Assembly: GCA_016271365.2 (NCBI GenBank)
Contig: CM057456.1
Coordinates: forward strand, 607,977,501 to 608,041,500
Length of the DNA stretch: 64,000 nt
From: Neoceratodus forsteri
Lineage: Eukaryota > Chordata > Ceratodontiformes > Ceratodontidae
Direction of reading: 5' to 3'
Translations under genes and position numbers: made by a program
The notes under the pieces: generated by a model
The model's input: only the letters and a program-made list of their open reading frames with translations
Database searches by the model: none
Told to the model about the DNA's origin: nothing
In this document: one piece after another, positions 43,226 to 56,080 of the stretch
Layout of the letters: each line of letters starts with the position of its first letter
Numbering within the stretch: the stretch's first letter is position 1

Positions 43226-44429
43226 TTTTTGTTCTAAACAGTGAGAAATTGACTGCCTACCATACTGATGTTACGACAGCAAAACATGTTTGTTTACATT
43301 TCTTGACCAGCTCACCATGCCTTATAACCTAAAAAAAGGGCAAACTGAAAATAAAGACAACTGTGTCTTTCAATCTGATAACCACACTTGTGTTGGTACC
43401 TCCTGTACTGATTAGGCAGACTACAATTATTTTAGCTGAGAAAAAGTTCCTAAACAGACTTTTTGCAAAAATTAGGCAAAACAACAACAAGAAATATGAC
43501 GGAATATATACCATAGCCAATCTAAATGATGGAAATACTAATGGGATTAAAACACTGTTTATTAAACACAACACAAAGACAATGTGATATGTGACATATG
43601 CAAACAGTGAAAACCATTATCAACATGCTAATCTAACTGACATAAATAATATTTAACATTTCATTTCATTAGAATCTCTCATTTACAAAACTGAAAAATG
43701 GATTTTGTTATCCTGTTCAGTCCCTTGACTGTTTTTACCAGGAATATGTGCATTTTTCATCTACCATGGATGCTTCCAACCATGATCGTGGACACACTGC
43801 AGATGGAGTTATTGTGGATAAAGATTGGGAACACATAGCTAGGATTCTCTAGAATGTCTATGGATGTCCATAATAATTAGCAAGAGATATCTTGATCTAC
43901 GGGATTCTCTCTCCAGTTCTGAACTAGTTGGGGGTCTTTTAAAAAAACAGACTTACTAAAGCCTGTACACTGGACCACTTCTGGCAGAAAATTGTTTCCC
44001 CCTGGAGTCAGGGTGTGTGGGAAACTGGCTGGCCTTAAGTCTACATCTGCAGCTGGAGTGAACAATACCACTAGTCACCACATGAGCATCACTGTACTGT
44101 GAAGCTCTGGGGTTTTAGATGTTCTGTGGCAAGTTCTGGGGCCCTGGAGGAGAGTTAGGTGCACTGCACTATCCATGTCAAAGGTGTGGGGTTCATCCAA
44201 GGGACATGAAGCAGGAGGTCTCACAGGCAGATAAAAAACAAACAATAAAAAAACAAGTGCACCGCACACTCTGGCTGATCCCAGATACAGGACATTACCT
44301 TCCAGAGACCACAGTCACCAGGATGCTTACTGAACCCTTGGCCTTTCCACAGGTGTACATTACTCCTTTCTATAGAGAACTACAGCCCAGCAAAGAAAAT
44401 GGAACAGCACAATTTATGCAAGGTTTACT
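43226..44429. other. Unresolved flank of the hAT gene
   Basis: No domain recognised. It may contain the 3' non-coding part and left end of the hAT element, but I could not identify a terminal repeat. Confidence 0.35.
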
Positions 44430-47400
44430 TGACATTTCCATGACTTAGCAGTGGCAAACTTATCAATTAGCTCATTAAAGTCAATTTGTTGGAGTAGATC
44501 ACTTTCAATACTTAAGAGTGTGAGTGCACTCAAACGATCATCTCACATTGTAGATCGAAGTTTGTTTTTGATGAGGGCCATCTTGCTGAAGGAGCATTCA
44601 CCATCAGCAACAGGTAGATGCAAAGAGCTACAGAAACATTTGGAAAGGTCTCCTGAAGTTCTTCATTATGCAGTAGTGCTGCCTGAGAGAGGGGAAGATC
44701 ACAACCTCTTGCCTTTGCAAAGCTGATGAATTGTGCCATTTCACCAGGGAAGACCTCCACAGACAAGTCTGATGGGTATTCTTGAGCTAGTTTCTGAGCC
44801 TCAAGAGTAATTTCTTCATCTGTTAACTTGTTGAAGTCCACTATGACTTTAAAGTGGTCAGAGACAGTTTGGTAGGCTGAAATTCTTTTGTTTAAGGCCA
44901 TAATGAGGTGATCAATTACAACCAAATAAGTCTCAGTCCTGAATTTCTCTCTGCCAGTGAAAACAACTCAATCAGACTGCAAGTCATTGTACCAAGTGTT
45001 TCTCTTCCTCGAGTGATCACTTCTGTAATGCAATGTGCCTGATAACTCTTGCACTCGTGTTTCAAATGTATCAAAATGATCATGTGATGCGTTGACAAAG
45101 TTTCCTAGAGAGGTCAGTAGTTTAACTGCTAATTTCAAATCAATTTTGGTATTCTACAAAGATTTGCTTGTTTCCTTGAATCTGGCAAGAATGGTTTTCC
45201 ACAAGTTGCACAGAAATGCAGTTTTTAGTAGTTCATATTTTGGGACAAGGAATCTGCCTCGTATCTTGTAGTGCCATTCTGCCGTTGGTCATCAGACATT
45301 TCCTCTAGGGCAGCTTTGATGTCTGTGTAGCTGTCAAAGAGTGCCTTTGTTGCATCAGCACCTGCAGACCACCGTGTGTCAGACAGTGACTTCACTGTCA
45401 GACCTCCACCTTTCTTCAAGTATTTTATCAAAACTGACCAATGGTGAGTAGATGGAGAGAAAAATGTGTACAGTTTCTAGAGAAAGCCAAAGAAGCTGAC
45501 TGCCTTGACACAGCATTCAACAGCATTAGAACCAACTAGGTTCAGAGAATGTGTAGTGCAAGGCACAAATAAGGCAAGAGGGTTCACTGTTTTGAGACAC
45601 GCTTGCAGGCCAGTGTACCATCCAGCCATGCTATTTGCATTGTTGTAAGACTGGCCACGGCAATCCGTAAAATCTATTGATTCAGCCTGCAAGTACTCTA
45701 GCTGAGTATTTGCAAGTTATTCAGCCATATGACTGCCGATTTGCAGGAAAGTCAAGAACCGCACAATTGGTGTGCCATTTAGCATATGCCGGGCAATCAC
45801 AGTCAGCTGGTCAACATGGGTTAAATCTGGTGTTGAATCAACAGACACTGAAAAGTACTTGGCTGTTGCAATTACTTTCACAATTGTGCCTCAGACATGC
45901 TTCACCATGATTTGCACAAATTCTTCAAAAATAGTGAAGGACAAATAAGCTGGCTTTCCCCGACCAGCATTACCAAATTTGTCTATATGTCTGGCCAGAA
46001 AGGGGTCGAACCGTGCTATTAATTCCATGCAGCTGAGGAAGTTGCCATTATGTTTTGATCCAAGTAATTCATCATCTCCTCGGAGGGCAGTCCTCACTCC
46101 ACCAACAGTGTCATAACAGCGACTATCCGATGTAGTACATCACGCCAGTATTACTTCCTCTCCTGATACTGCTTCTCCAAACTGTAGTCCACACAGCAGT
46201 ATTCTTTGCAATGGATGCATACCTTGAGAATGCACTCTCTATATGCTGTACTTTCTTCATGGGTGCGGATTCTCTCATCTGCCTTTTTCCAGTCACTTAA
46301 ACCCTCGGCTTGTGAAAACTGGTCCTTTTGACTCACCAACAGTGTGCAGAAGAAACAATAGATGGACCCTTTTGAAGGACTATACAGCAACCACTTCCAC
46401 AGATGAATCTCACCGTTTGGCCGGCGGGCATAGAACACGTGATTTTTTAGGAACCGGAAATGTCCCTTTGGTTGGCTCTGTGTAGGGTTGCAGTACCTCT
46501 TTGACTTTAAGCAACTGTCAGAGTCGCACTTATTCTGGCAAGTATCTGGTCCTTTCTCAACTCAGAAATTTACAGCAGTGGAACTTATTGGGAACCACTC
46601 CGCAGGATCTGTCGAATGACATTCAGGATCACTCCTTGAGTGGGTTGAATTGCTGGTAGACTCTGGAGACAAAGACAATGCATCACCAGTTTCATCTGCA
46701 GAAGCTGCCGTCTCAACCATAGTACCTTGATCAATCAATATCGGATCCGATGTCAGGTTGCTCATGTGATGTTTCAGAGTTGCAATCATTCGCACTTGTC
46801 AAGAGAAAAACAGATTAGGTGACAGATGGTGCAGACGAGTTGATCACAATAAATTGGTTCAGTCGAGGAGTCTTTGCCAGGACAGCATCCAGTTTTTCTT
46901 GCTTCTCCTTTGCAGCACAGTGTTTCTGAGCACCTGAACGTAAAATGGTTCGTAGCATTTTCCAGAATGTTCACTCCTTGTGTTTCAGACCTGGGGAAAC
47001 TAATGAGAGACTGGATTTTATGACTAGCACAGGACATTAGTCCATGTAGGATGGCTTCCACCATTTTTGTGGTTTCAGTTGCATGTCTCTTGCCATTACA
47101 CCAACAATTAGACTTCCATTCAGTAACCTTTGGTAACAAAGCTGTACACACAAGGCATTCACTATACAAGGACCATTGGATCTCTGACTCAGTGTCTGCT
47201 GGCAACATTTCTTTCTTTAGCAGAGTTAATACTTATAATGCACTTGGAGTCTACAGTATTTCAGGCAAGGCAGCAAGCAGTGCATCGTCACAGTCATGTG
47301 CTTCTGTTCAGACAGAGTGAGTTTGTAATCCAGCTCATGGCAGACTTAACTCCCATTCTTAGCTTACCAACCTCTGTTGTGGCACAGTTCTTGAAGGGAG

Positions 47401-47720
47401 CATCCTGTATGCTACACAGTAGCTTGATGCTTCCCAACAGACCGAGACAGAGATAGTGCGACATGAACAGAGACAACCCACTATGGGGGGAGAGAGACGC
47501 CGAGAGCAAGACACATAAAATGTTGTGTTCCCCTGGCTCCTCCCATTCCCTTCCAAACCATTCACCCAACTGTACCTTAGCAAGAGCCAATGACAGTGTA
47601 GGTAAATACAGATTACTTAACATTACATTAAAAGAAGAAGTACAGGAAGTGCCGACTGCTCAACAGCATATTTTTACGAAGCCTGCAAAACGCTCCAGAG
47701 CTGCTCCGAATAATTATTTT
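44430..47720 (-). pseudogene. hAT transposase, ZMYM/TTF-type (DUF4371-like), decayed
   Basis: Minus strand, N to C: a Cys-rich region (46786-47208), then a TTF-type zinc finger at about 46438-46150 (YARRPNGEIHLWKWLLYS, IYCFFCTLL, then SDWKKADERIRTHEES), GNFLSCMELIARFDPFLARH, and the RNase-H-like core with SVSVDSTPDLTHVDQ. Next come CRGQSYNNANSM at 45692-45640, CTTHSLNLVG, SLSDTRWSAGADA, and the C-terminal hAT dimerisation segment GECSFSKMALIKNKLRSTM and DDRLSALTLLSIESDLL ending near 44450. Many in-frame stops and frameshifts occur. The YDNA motif of the family reads YNNA (codon AAC at 45642-45644), so a conserved Asp is lost. Related domesticated genes exist in vertebrates, but this copy is clearly broken. 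Confidence 0.88.
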
Positions 47721-48829
47721 AAAATTGCAACTATTTTATTTAAGTACTGTAACTTAATAAAATGACTGACTTTTTATGACTGTTATTTTAACTCTGCAAT
47801 ATGGCAAACTATGGGTATGACAAGGGCCACACAGTGGGGATGGTACAGGCCACACGTTGGGGCTCACGTCGCATTTAAAAATTTTCATGAGGCTCATGAC
47901 CCTGAAGGGAATGGACATCCCTGTCTTACAGAATCACAACGGTAACTCATTACCTGCAATAGCTCCATATGAAGTCTGAACTATCCGAACCTGACACAAA
48001 ATAGCCACCCAGGTGGTAATGAGTACCTTTTTTTTTGTAATTTATATCCATCTAGTGAGCAGTGGGACTTAATGCCATAGTTTGAAAAAGCAGGTGCAAA
48101 AGCCACTTAACATGTCACAGTAATGGACACTGGAAACATTCTGAAGACTGGGTATGTGTGTGTCTCTCCCATAGACTATGCATTTATTAGACAATGCTTG
48201 TAGCACTTGTCTAATAAATACCCAAGGAGAAGGGTCTGCTCTTGTCACTTATAGGGCATTGATATTCTAACACGCCATCTTAAGATGCCTGTATTGTAAT
48301 CAAATTTGGAGATATTATTTGGGGTAATGTTTTGTTTGTTATTATCTAGAATTACGGAAACAATTGATTCATGATTTTTTTTTTTATTTGCAGCACAGAA
48401 GACAAAAAGCCAGAGCAGATTACCTGATCTGTCACACTTGAACATGGAAATATTTAATTGCAATAAATATATATGCCAATATAATATGATTTGTTTGATT
48501 CATAATTTGTAATGTTGTATTTATTGTATTGTGCCCCTTTTTATGTTGGTGCGCTTGTGCAGCCAACATCTTGGAGCAGTGGAGATTTGGAGGCGCAGTC
48601 GCTGTTGGGTGAATGCAGGGCATGCACCAGTAGGTGCATCCCTCATTCCCCAATCAGCCAGCATGCCAGCGCCACACCATGCATAGCTAATGCAGTGAGC
48701 ACATCTAAGGAAAGGTCCACCACAATGCGAGCAAAGCTTGTCACACGCAGCGGACCTTCCTACATGCTTCGCCGCTACAAATATGGCAGCACAGTGGCCG
48801 CTAAGCTGCCGACTTCAGGGGCATGCGCC
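47721..48829. other. Flank of hAT; possible hAT end and one hairpin
   Basis: The minus strand from 47935 reads CAGGGATGTCCATTCCC, similar to hAT ends, but no matching partner was found to the left. CATTTATTAGACAA and TTGTCTAATAAAT form a hairpin at about 48181-48221. No gene recognised. Confidence 0.4.
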
Positions 48830-50290
48830 CCCCTGCTTTCGTTGTTTGCCTACGGGGGGTGCCCAATCCCCATCGGCATCCATTACTCCCTTTCCTATTT
48901 TAATGTGCTGACGGGGGAGCCCACTCCCCAGCGGTATAATGTCACCCCCTTCTTCTGTGCTGAGGGGGTGTCCAATCCTCCTCAGCTAGTGTCCCCCACT
49001 CCCTATTTGCCAACGGGGGTGCCCAATCTCTCGTCGGCTACTGTATCCCCCCCAAAAAAAAACCTGTAACAAAAGAAAACCGTCCATGATGTGGTTTTTT
49101 TTACACCTGTAAACAGGAAATGGTCCCTCGTAGTCTCCCTACCCACCACCCACACCCACCCACTGCACACCCTGCCTCCCCACACCCCCCTCACTCCATA
49201 CTTACCTCCGAAGCTCAGCACGATGATCTTCGGTGGACCACGAACATGTCTGCACTCTTCAAAGCTGACCGCGAAATGAGGAAATGCCGGTAAGCTGTAT
49301 AATGTAATAAATACGTTTTATTCACCTTTGATGCATATCTCGGGCATTTTGGGGAATTTTTGCACCAAATTTTCAACATGGGATTTTTGGGACCCCTCCT
49401 CATGAATTATATCACTGTTATGATGTTAATCAGTCCTGAAAGGTGATTTCGCAGTCACTGTGCAGAATCACCTTTTGGAACTGATTAACGCAAGAACAGT
49501 GGCAGTGTTCATGAGGTGGGCTCTCAAAAAGCCTATATTGCAAATTTGGTGGAAAAATCCCCAAAAATGGCTGTTTTACAAGCACTGCACAGTTGCTGCA
49601 CATGCTCATAGCTTCACGAATTCACAATATTTTCACACCAGATTTTCAACATTGTCATTTTTCCACACCTCCTTGTGAACAGTACAGCTGTCATTTTTCA
49701 CATCCTGGCTGAAATGTGTTTCCGCACTTCCAGCGCACAATAGCACGGTCACTGTGGGAAATCAGTGTTTGAGGGAGATTATGAAAATGACAGTGACACT
49801 CTTCATGAGCAGAGGTCCTAAAATGCCTATGTTGAAAATTTGGTGATGATACTCCTTAAAATGACTGTGTTATGAGTGTGCGTTGTGCAGCTTGCACGCA
49901 CGCTCATAATGTGCATTTTTAATATTTCACTCTGGATTTTCACCATTGCCATTTTTCCACACCTCTTGATGAACAGTACAGCTGTCATTTTACATATCCT
50001 GCCCAAAATGTGTTTTCGCATGTCCGGCACAGAATAACGCAGTCGCTGTGCGAAATCACTTTTTGGGACAGTGTGAGGAAATGACAGTGTCACTGTACAT
50101 GAGCAGAGGTGCTAAAATGCCTATGTTGAAAATTTGGTGCCGAAAGTCCATAAAATGACTGTGTTACAAGTGTGCATGCGCATTTCCCATGCACCCTTGT
50201 AACGTCGCAAATTTGCAATATTTACATGCCACATTTTCATGAACACTACAGCTGTCATTTTTCACATCCAGCCCCAACTGTATTTCCACA
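48830..50290 (+). repeat. Partial HOR: modules E', D', A7
   Basis: E' (48830-49050) has units with GGGGGTGCCCAATC. D' (49055-49320) has AAAAGAAAACCGTCC and TCTGCACTCTTCAAAGCTGA. A7 (49320-50290) has three main dyads near 49455, 49745 and 50045 with alternate dyads between them (for example GTTATGAGTGTGCG / CGCACGCTCATAA near 49893), a period of about 295 bases. C, B and F are absent. Confidence 0.8.
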
Positions 50291-50584
50291 CTGCACTACC
50301 AAAGCCAATGGCAGCCCGACAACATTCGGCATTGACAAATGCTTGTTTTTAGATGTGATTACGATGAAAACTAACCTAAATAAAGTGAAGTGACATTTTA
50401 CCATGCATGCTTCTTGGGGGAGAGTGACAGAACAATAAATATTTAAAAAGAAGAATAACATAATAGAAGAGCAAAAGCAGCTCCTGTTTCTGGAACTTTA
50501 CCAGTAATGAGAGACACATTTATAATTTTCAGTAAGTAACTGATATACTACGCACCGGTTACCATCTGCCCAATCCACGGCAAT

Positions 50585-51425
50585 GACACATACTACACAC
50601 CTATCATTACCATCTCCCCAATCCATCTCTAGGCCACATACTACGCCCAAACCATGGCAGGGCCACATACTATTCACCTATCATTACCATCTTCACAGTC
50701 CATCTCCAGGCCACATACTACACTCAATCCATGGCAGGGCAACATACTATGCACCTATCATTACCATCTGCCCAATCCATCTCTGGGCCACATACTATGC
50801 CCAATCCATCGCAGGGCCACATACTATGCACCTATCATTACCATCTGCCCAATCCATCTCCGGGCCACATACTATGCCCAATCCATAGCAGGGCCACATA
50901 CTATGCACCTATCATTACCATCTGCCCAACCCATCTCCGGGCTACATACTATGCCCAATCCATCGTAGGGCCACATACTATGCACCTATCATTACCATCT
51001 GTCCAATCCATCTCCGGGCCACATACTATGCCCAATCCATAGCAGGGCCACATACTATGCACCGATCATTACCATCTGCCCAATCCATCTCCGGGCTACA
51101 TACTATGCCCAATCCATGGCAGGGCCACATACTATGCACCTATCATTACCATCTGCCCAATCCATCTCCGGGCCACATACTACGCCCAGTCCATGGCAGG
51201 GCCACATACTATGCACATATCATTACCATCTACCCAGTCCATCTCCGGGCTAGATACTATGCCCAGTCCATGGCAGGGCCACATACTATGCACCTATCAT
51301 TACCATCTGCCCAATCCATCTCCGGGCCACATACTACGCACCTATCATTACCATCTCCCCAATCCATCTCCGGGCCACATACTACCCACCTATCATTACC
51401 ATCTGCCCAATCCATCTCTGGGCCT
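50585..51425 (+). repeat. 77-bp minisatellite, about 11 copies
   Basis: The unit contains two related parts: GGGCCACATACTATGCACCT plus ATCATTACCATCTGCCCAAT, then a shorter GGGCCACATACTATGCCCAA segment. The consensus has no stop in any plus-strand phase, so all three frames are open for 100 codons or more. This is a property of the repeat; I see no evidence of a protein. Confidence 0.93.
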
Positions 51426-52100
51426 TTGAAACATTTAAGGCTTTTACAGCAAAGTGATAATTATAGGATATTCCTCTTATACACAAATTGTACACTTCCA
51501 TGATTACTATCTAAAAATCTAGATTACTAGATTTACTAAATAAAACCATTACAAATATCAAAGTCAGAGCACTGTGTCTTCTAGCACAAGTTCTGAGGGC
51601 AAGTAAGATGACAGACAGCATTCACTCCCTGCTGCGAGATGGATCAGTAGTGCAGGGGCTGAGAGCCCCAGTTAAACATGACCTCCTGCAGTGCGGTGAC
51701 ATCACTCCATGCCCTGCATCTCCATTCCTAAGCTGAGGCTGGCATTGCACTCCTCCACTGCTAGACTGCTGCTGCTGCCACTGCCAGTGACTGAGAGCCT
51801 CCTGGAGAACCCCATGAAATGGGTGCTGTACCTTAAGGGGTGGACGACCATCACGCAGAACTAGCAAAGCCTGATACAGAGCCAGAAGCAATGAATCGAT
51901 GAGTTAGAATACAGGCTAGAGGACTTGCACCAGGAGAGCCAGATCCTGAGACAGCCCTCCTTTTCTGCCCAGCTCCAGCAACAGCAGTATCCCCCCCCTC
52001 TCTCCAGCATCAGCGCCAGCAACATCCGTGCATCAGACAGCCTGATCCACCACACCAGACAGCAGCAGCAGCAACTATGTCCTGTGGAGGGGGGACTCCA
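51426..52100. other. No recognised gene; CAG-rich segment
   Basis: CAG/CTG-rich words at 51760-51790 and 51960-52080. No transposon end or domain recognised. Confidence 0.4.
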
Positions 52101-52326
52101 CAGGGTGGGACAAATCACTTTGTGAGCTGGTGGTCAGTTTGGCAACTAGTTTTCAAAATCTGGTAGCCAAACCAAAATTTGTTGTAGCCAGTCTTGTTAA
52201 AAGCTCAAACATAATTGTGTTGACTGATAGCCAAGTTTGCCAGTAACTGTCAAAATCTGGTAACCAAACCAATTTTTTTTTTTTAGTAGCCATTGGCCAC
52301 TTGGCTACTTGACTTGTACCACCCTG
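52101..52326. mobile_element. hAT-type MITE (226 bp)
   Basis: The left end CAGGGTGGGACAAATCA and, on the other strand, right end CAGGGTGGTACAAGTCA match at 15 of 17 positions. The interior carries two iterations of CAAAATCTGGTA(G/A)CCAAACC. The flanking 8-mers GGACTCCA and GTACCCCC do not match, so the target duplication is lost or the end call is off. Confidence 0.7.
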
Positions 52327-52466
52327 GTACCCCCCCTCTCTCTCTCCCTCCCCATCAAACACTGCACAGCTAAGGCTACCCAGGAAGGGGATATAGTTTC
52401 CAATTCAGGAACGGAGAGAGCTAAATAGGAAGGAGAGCATTACCTAGAAACACATGGGCTTTTCAG

Positions 52467-52850
<384 letters not shown>

Positions 52851-53046
52851 TTATCTCTGTCCCATTGCTGTGCTTATTTTAGTACTCTTTTACGACACCA
52901 ACATGTTAACACCAAAGCATTTCAAGAAACACAACACATAGCTGCACAAGGAAAATATTTAGTGATTGGCAAGTCCCGAAAAAAAAATAATCAGTGATTA
53001 GTGTTTGTAAGTTAAAGAGTTGTTATACATATTTTAATAATCAGCG

Positions 53047-53370
53047 ATATTATTCTTTTTGTGGGGGCCCTCCATCCCCACACCCCCTGGGCATAAACAC
53101 AACTTCATCGGTGCAGCACCCGGAGGGTGTCGGGCCGGAGTGCCCCCACAGAAAGAAGAATAATATAATTGATTACTACAAAACATAAGAACTCTAACAT
53201 CTAGTGACAGCAATTTAAAGCAACAATATGAAAACAACAGTGTTCAGTGATATTCATTCTTTGGGGCCTGGCCCTCCACCCCCACACAACTCCCGGGCAT
53301 AAACACAACTTCCATCAGTGCACTCGGGGTGTGGGGGGCAAAGCGCCCCCACAGGAAGAAGAAGAATCAT
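53047..53370. repeat. Two tandem GC-rich hairpins
   Basis: Hairpin 1 (53047-53166) has ends ATATTATTCTT and AAGAATAATAT; hairpin 2 (53249-53370) is a diverged copy. Both contain GGGCATAAACACAACTTC and GTGCCCCCACAG-like arms. Confidence 0.75.
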
Positions 53371-53434
53371 CAGCATTTATATGGCGCTTTTCATACACCT
53401 CATAAGGGACACAGGACCTACATGATGATCTGGG

Positions 53435-54230
53435 AAAGCTGGGGAGGTAGTCCAGGATCTGGCAATTTGGCTTCAAAGCTAAAAAATGCAAAGTTCTGCA
53501 TGTGCAAGCCAAGCATCCCAAGACAGGGTACTACCTGGGTGGAATCCTGCTATCTGCCCCAGAGGAGGAGAAGGACTTGGAAGAGATGCTCACTAGTGAC
53601 CTGAAGAGCACTCTATGCAGTGCAAGACAGCAGCAGCAAGGGCAAACAAGACTGGATGCATAACTAGGGGGAATAAGTAGTGGGTGAGAGGAGACTATAC
53701 TGCCCATACAGGTCCCTGGTGATGCCACATCTACAGTACTGAGTTCAGTACTGGTGCAGACACCTCAAAAAGGACATTAACCTGCTGGAGAAGGCATGGA
53801 GGAGGGCTACAAAGACAATAGCGGGCCAGCAGGGTAAGGTATATGAGGAGAAGTCGATGGCATTGAACATGTACTCCCTGGAGGACGAGACAGACAGACA
53901 TGACTGAGACCTTCAAGTACTTTGAAAGGGATAAATAAGGTGGAGAAGGAGAGTCACTTTAATTGAATGACAACCATCACACAAGGGGCAGTCAGGGTGG
54001 GGGATTCGGAAGGAGATCAGGAAGCACTTCTTCACAGAGAGAGTGGCTGACACTTCAAATGTGCTGCCGGAAGACAGGTGATCTCGTTACAGTGGGTAGT
54101 TTCAAAAGAGGCTGGGATAGGCATGGGGGAAGGGTCATGGGAGGAGTGGAGAGCAGGGGTGGTAGCTCAAGCTTCAACAGACCAAATGACATTCTTCTGC
54201 TGGCTTCTTAGTATATTCTGTTTCAAAATC
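53435..54230 (+). pseudogene. CR1-type LINE C-terminal fragment
   Basis: Across frames the plus strand gives FGFKAKKCKVLHVQAKH-like sequence near 53470, YYLGGILLSAPEEEKDL-like sequence, then SDLKSTL, ARANK, IPVQVPGDATSTVLSSV-type frames, SHFN, TRGSQGGGFGRRSG and SFKRGWDRHGG at the end. These follow the CR1 ORF2 tail order (DLGVIVTSDLK, RSLVRPHLEYC, FKYFKGINKVEKES, AGSFKRGLDR) with many frameshifts. The 3' end near 54226 reads TTCTTCTGCTGGCTTCTTAG then TATATTCTGTTTC, the CR1-type end. Oriented opposite to the CR1 copies at 8.2 and 33.6 kb, and a different subfamily. Confidence 0.75.
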
Positions 54231-54499
54231 GCAGTGCTGGTATAGGTTTCTGGCCTAACACAATAAATATAAGCTGTAACATTGACTACAAGCTGGAAGG
54301 CTCAAGCCTCCTAAAGGAATTACGGATTTGTTCACAGACAGACAGACTGTAAAATATGAGGGGGGTGTGTGTGTCTTATAAAAATAACCTATAATACAGT
54401 TAGATTCTGCTGTAAAATTTGCTAAGCCCTCAGCATCACAGCAGTAGTCAGTGTTTTTTTCTTATTTAGAGAAAAAGCTCATAACATAATACTCAGTTA

Positions 54500-54945
54500 C
54501 TGTACTGTTGCTTGGGAACATAGCTACCACTAACCACTACCAGTAGTTGCCAAAAAAATAACAGCCAGCCAGCCTGGCAGCTGTAATAATTTATGTTGCC
54601 AGGGAATATAACTATGAGTAGCTGCCAACAAACTAGGCAGTCAGCCTGCCAGCCAAGTAGATGTGTGCCTAGGTAAACCAAGAAATCAGGCATGAACAAA
54701 TGCAGCCAGCAGCACAAAATCTGTCCTCATTAATGAGACAGGATGACATGTATTTCCTCGTCCAACTTTTCTGGGTTTGGCTCGTTAATGAGGACACATT
54801 TTGTGCTGCTGGCTGCATTTGTTCATATCTGATTTTTTGGTTTACCTAAGCACACATCTACTTGGCTGGCAAGGCTGACTGCCTAGTTCTTTGGCAGCTA
54901 CTGCCTACTGGTAATTGTATTCCATGGCAATATTTACTGGTTGTT
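54500..54945. mobile_element. Foldback element FB4 (about 445 bp)
   Basis: Arms of about 165 bases (54575-54740 and 54782-54945) are inverted copies: GCAGCCAGCAGCACAAAAT on the left against ATTTTGTGCTGCTGGCTGC on the right, and CCAAGTAGATGTGTGCCTAG against TAAGCACACATCTACTTGG. The left side has an extra diverged iteration. A spacer of about 40 bases lies at the centre. Confidence 0.85.
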
Positions 54946-55884
54946 ATAGCAGTTTTGAAATAACTAGAAAAAAAACTGGGAATTGCTGTGGACAGTGCAA
55001 GGGGGCTTAACAAATGTTTGCAGAAGAACTGTATAGGTTACTTTATCATGGAATATTAACACTGCACACCTCTGGCTCTGTACCATGCATATATACAGCT
55101 TATATTGTAACCATGAAAATTACCAGTATAGCATTTCTTGCATTGTCCCCCAATTTGGGCTCAAACAATTACAAGTTCATTTTAAGAAAAAAATAAACAG
55201 TGCTTTACTATGATGCGTGCATATGCATCCTACTCCAAAGGACAGCAACTAAGTAATTACTTACTGTATGTACTCATTGTACAGAGATGTGCAGTTCCAA
55301 TGTACCAATGCCATGACTACAAATAAACACAGATTGTTGTACACACGATTCTTTTTGTAACACGACTCAGTGTCGCCGCTGAAATGCAGCACCAGGATTC
55401 GCTGAATGGCCACAGCTGACTGAAACCGAGTGGGTATTAAGCCACAGGTAACGCCCGCTCGGTCAGTACCAGCTGTGGCCATGGAGGCACCCGAGGGTTG
55501 CAGCCTGCTCCGTCACCACCGCGAGTTGACTGACAACCAAGAAGGAGCACTCAGATGGTGGTTGCTTTGTGAATGGCGGGTGGTGTAGCCAAGGGTAAAA
55601 TTGCTGAGGTCAGCACTCTGGGTGTCCATCTAGGTGAGTGCTCTGTGTTGGCTGTGGAAACGCTCATGCGAAGGTGGGAAACAAGGTTTCAGGTAGCGGC
55701 AACTGCTCATTATTGTTGCGAAAAGCCATTTCTGTCCAAGTACCCCTCCGGTACCATTTTTAAATGTGTTTGTTAGAGCAACAGTTTATTACTGCCTGTA
55801 ACACGGCAGTGCAGAACCCTTCCTGCTCTGTAAAGTGTCTGTCTCCGTCAGTCTGTAGGGTCTCTGGCACCGAGGGACACACAC
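54946..55884. other. No recognised gene
   Basis: TTCCAATGTACCAATGCC at 55290 has relatives at 56264-56345. Otherwise nothing recognised. Confidence 0.4.
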
Positions 55885-56080
55885 CCGGTAACATAGGCTA
55901 GTCGCCGCCATGACGAGCCTATGTTACAAGCACATTAATCACCTTCAGCGTCAGGCTCTGCCGGGGATTAATGCCCCCTGGGCGGTTGGACCCCTCGGGC
56001 TGCACCCTCAGGCACCAACCCCCCCCAGCGGGCATTAATCCACTGGCAGAGCCCTCCTCTGGCGGTGATTAATGCTTACA
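55885..56080. repeat. Nested GC-rich palindromes
   Basis: GTAACATAGGCT / AGCCTATGTTAC (about 55888-55927) is followed by a larger palindrome at 55929-56080: CATTAATCACC, CTCTGCC and GGGATTAATGCCCCCTGGGC on the left, with GCGGGCATTAATCC, GGCAGAG and GGTGATTAATGCTT on the right. Confidence 0.8.

Noticed and set aside
42277..44146. hAT-like element bounded by CAGGGCC and GGCCCTG
   Set aside because: Only seven terminal bases match and the flanking 8-mers differ.
50585..51425. Regular repeats resembling a CRISPR array
   Set aside because: The repeat has no unique spacers; the whole 77-bp unit is repeated, and the context is vertebrate.
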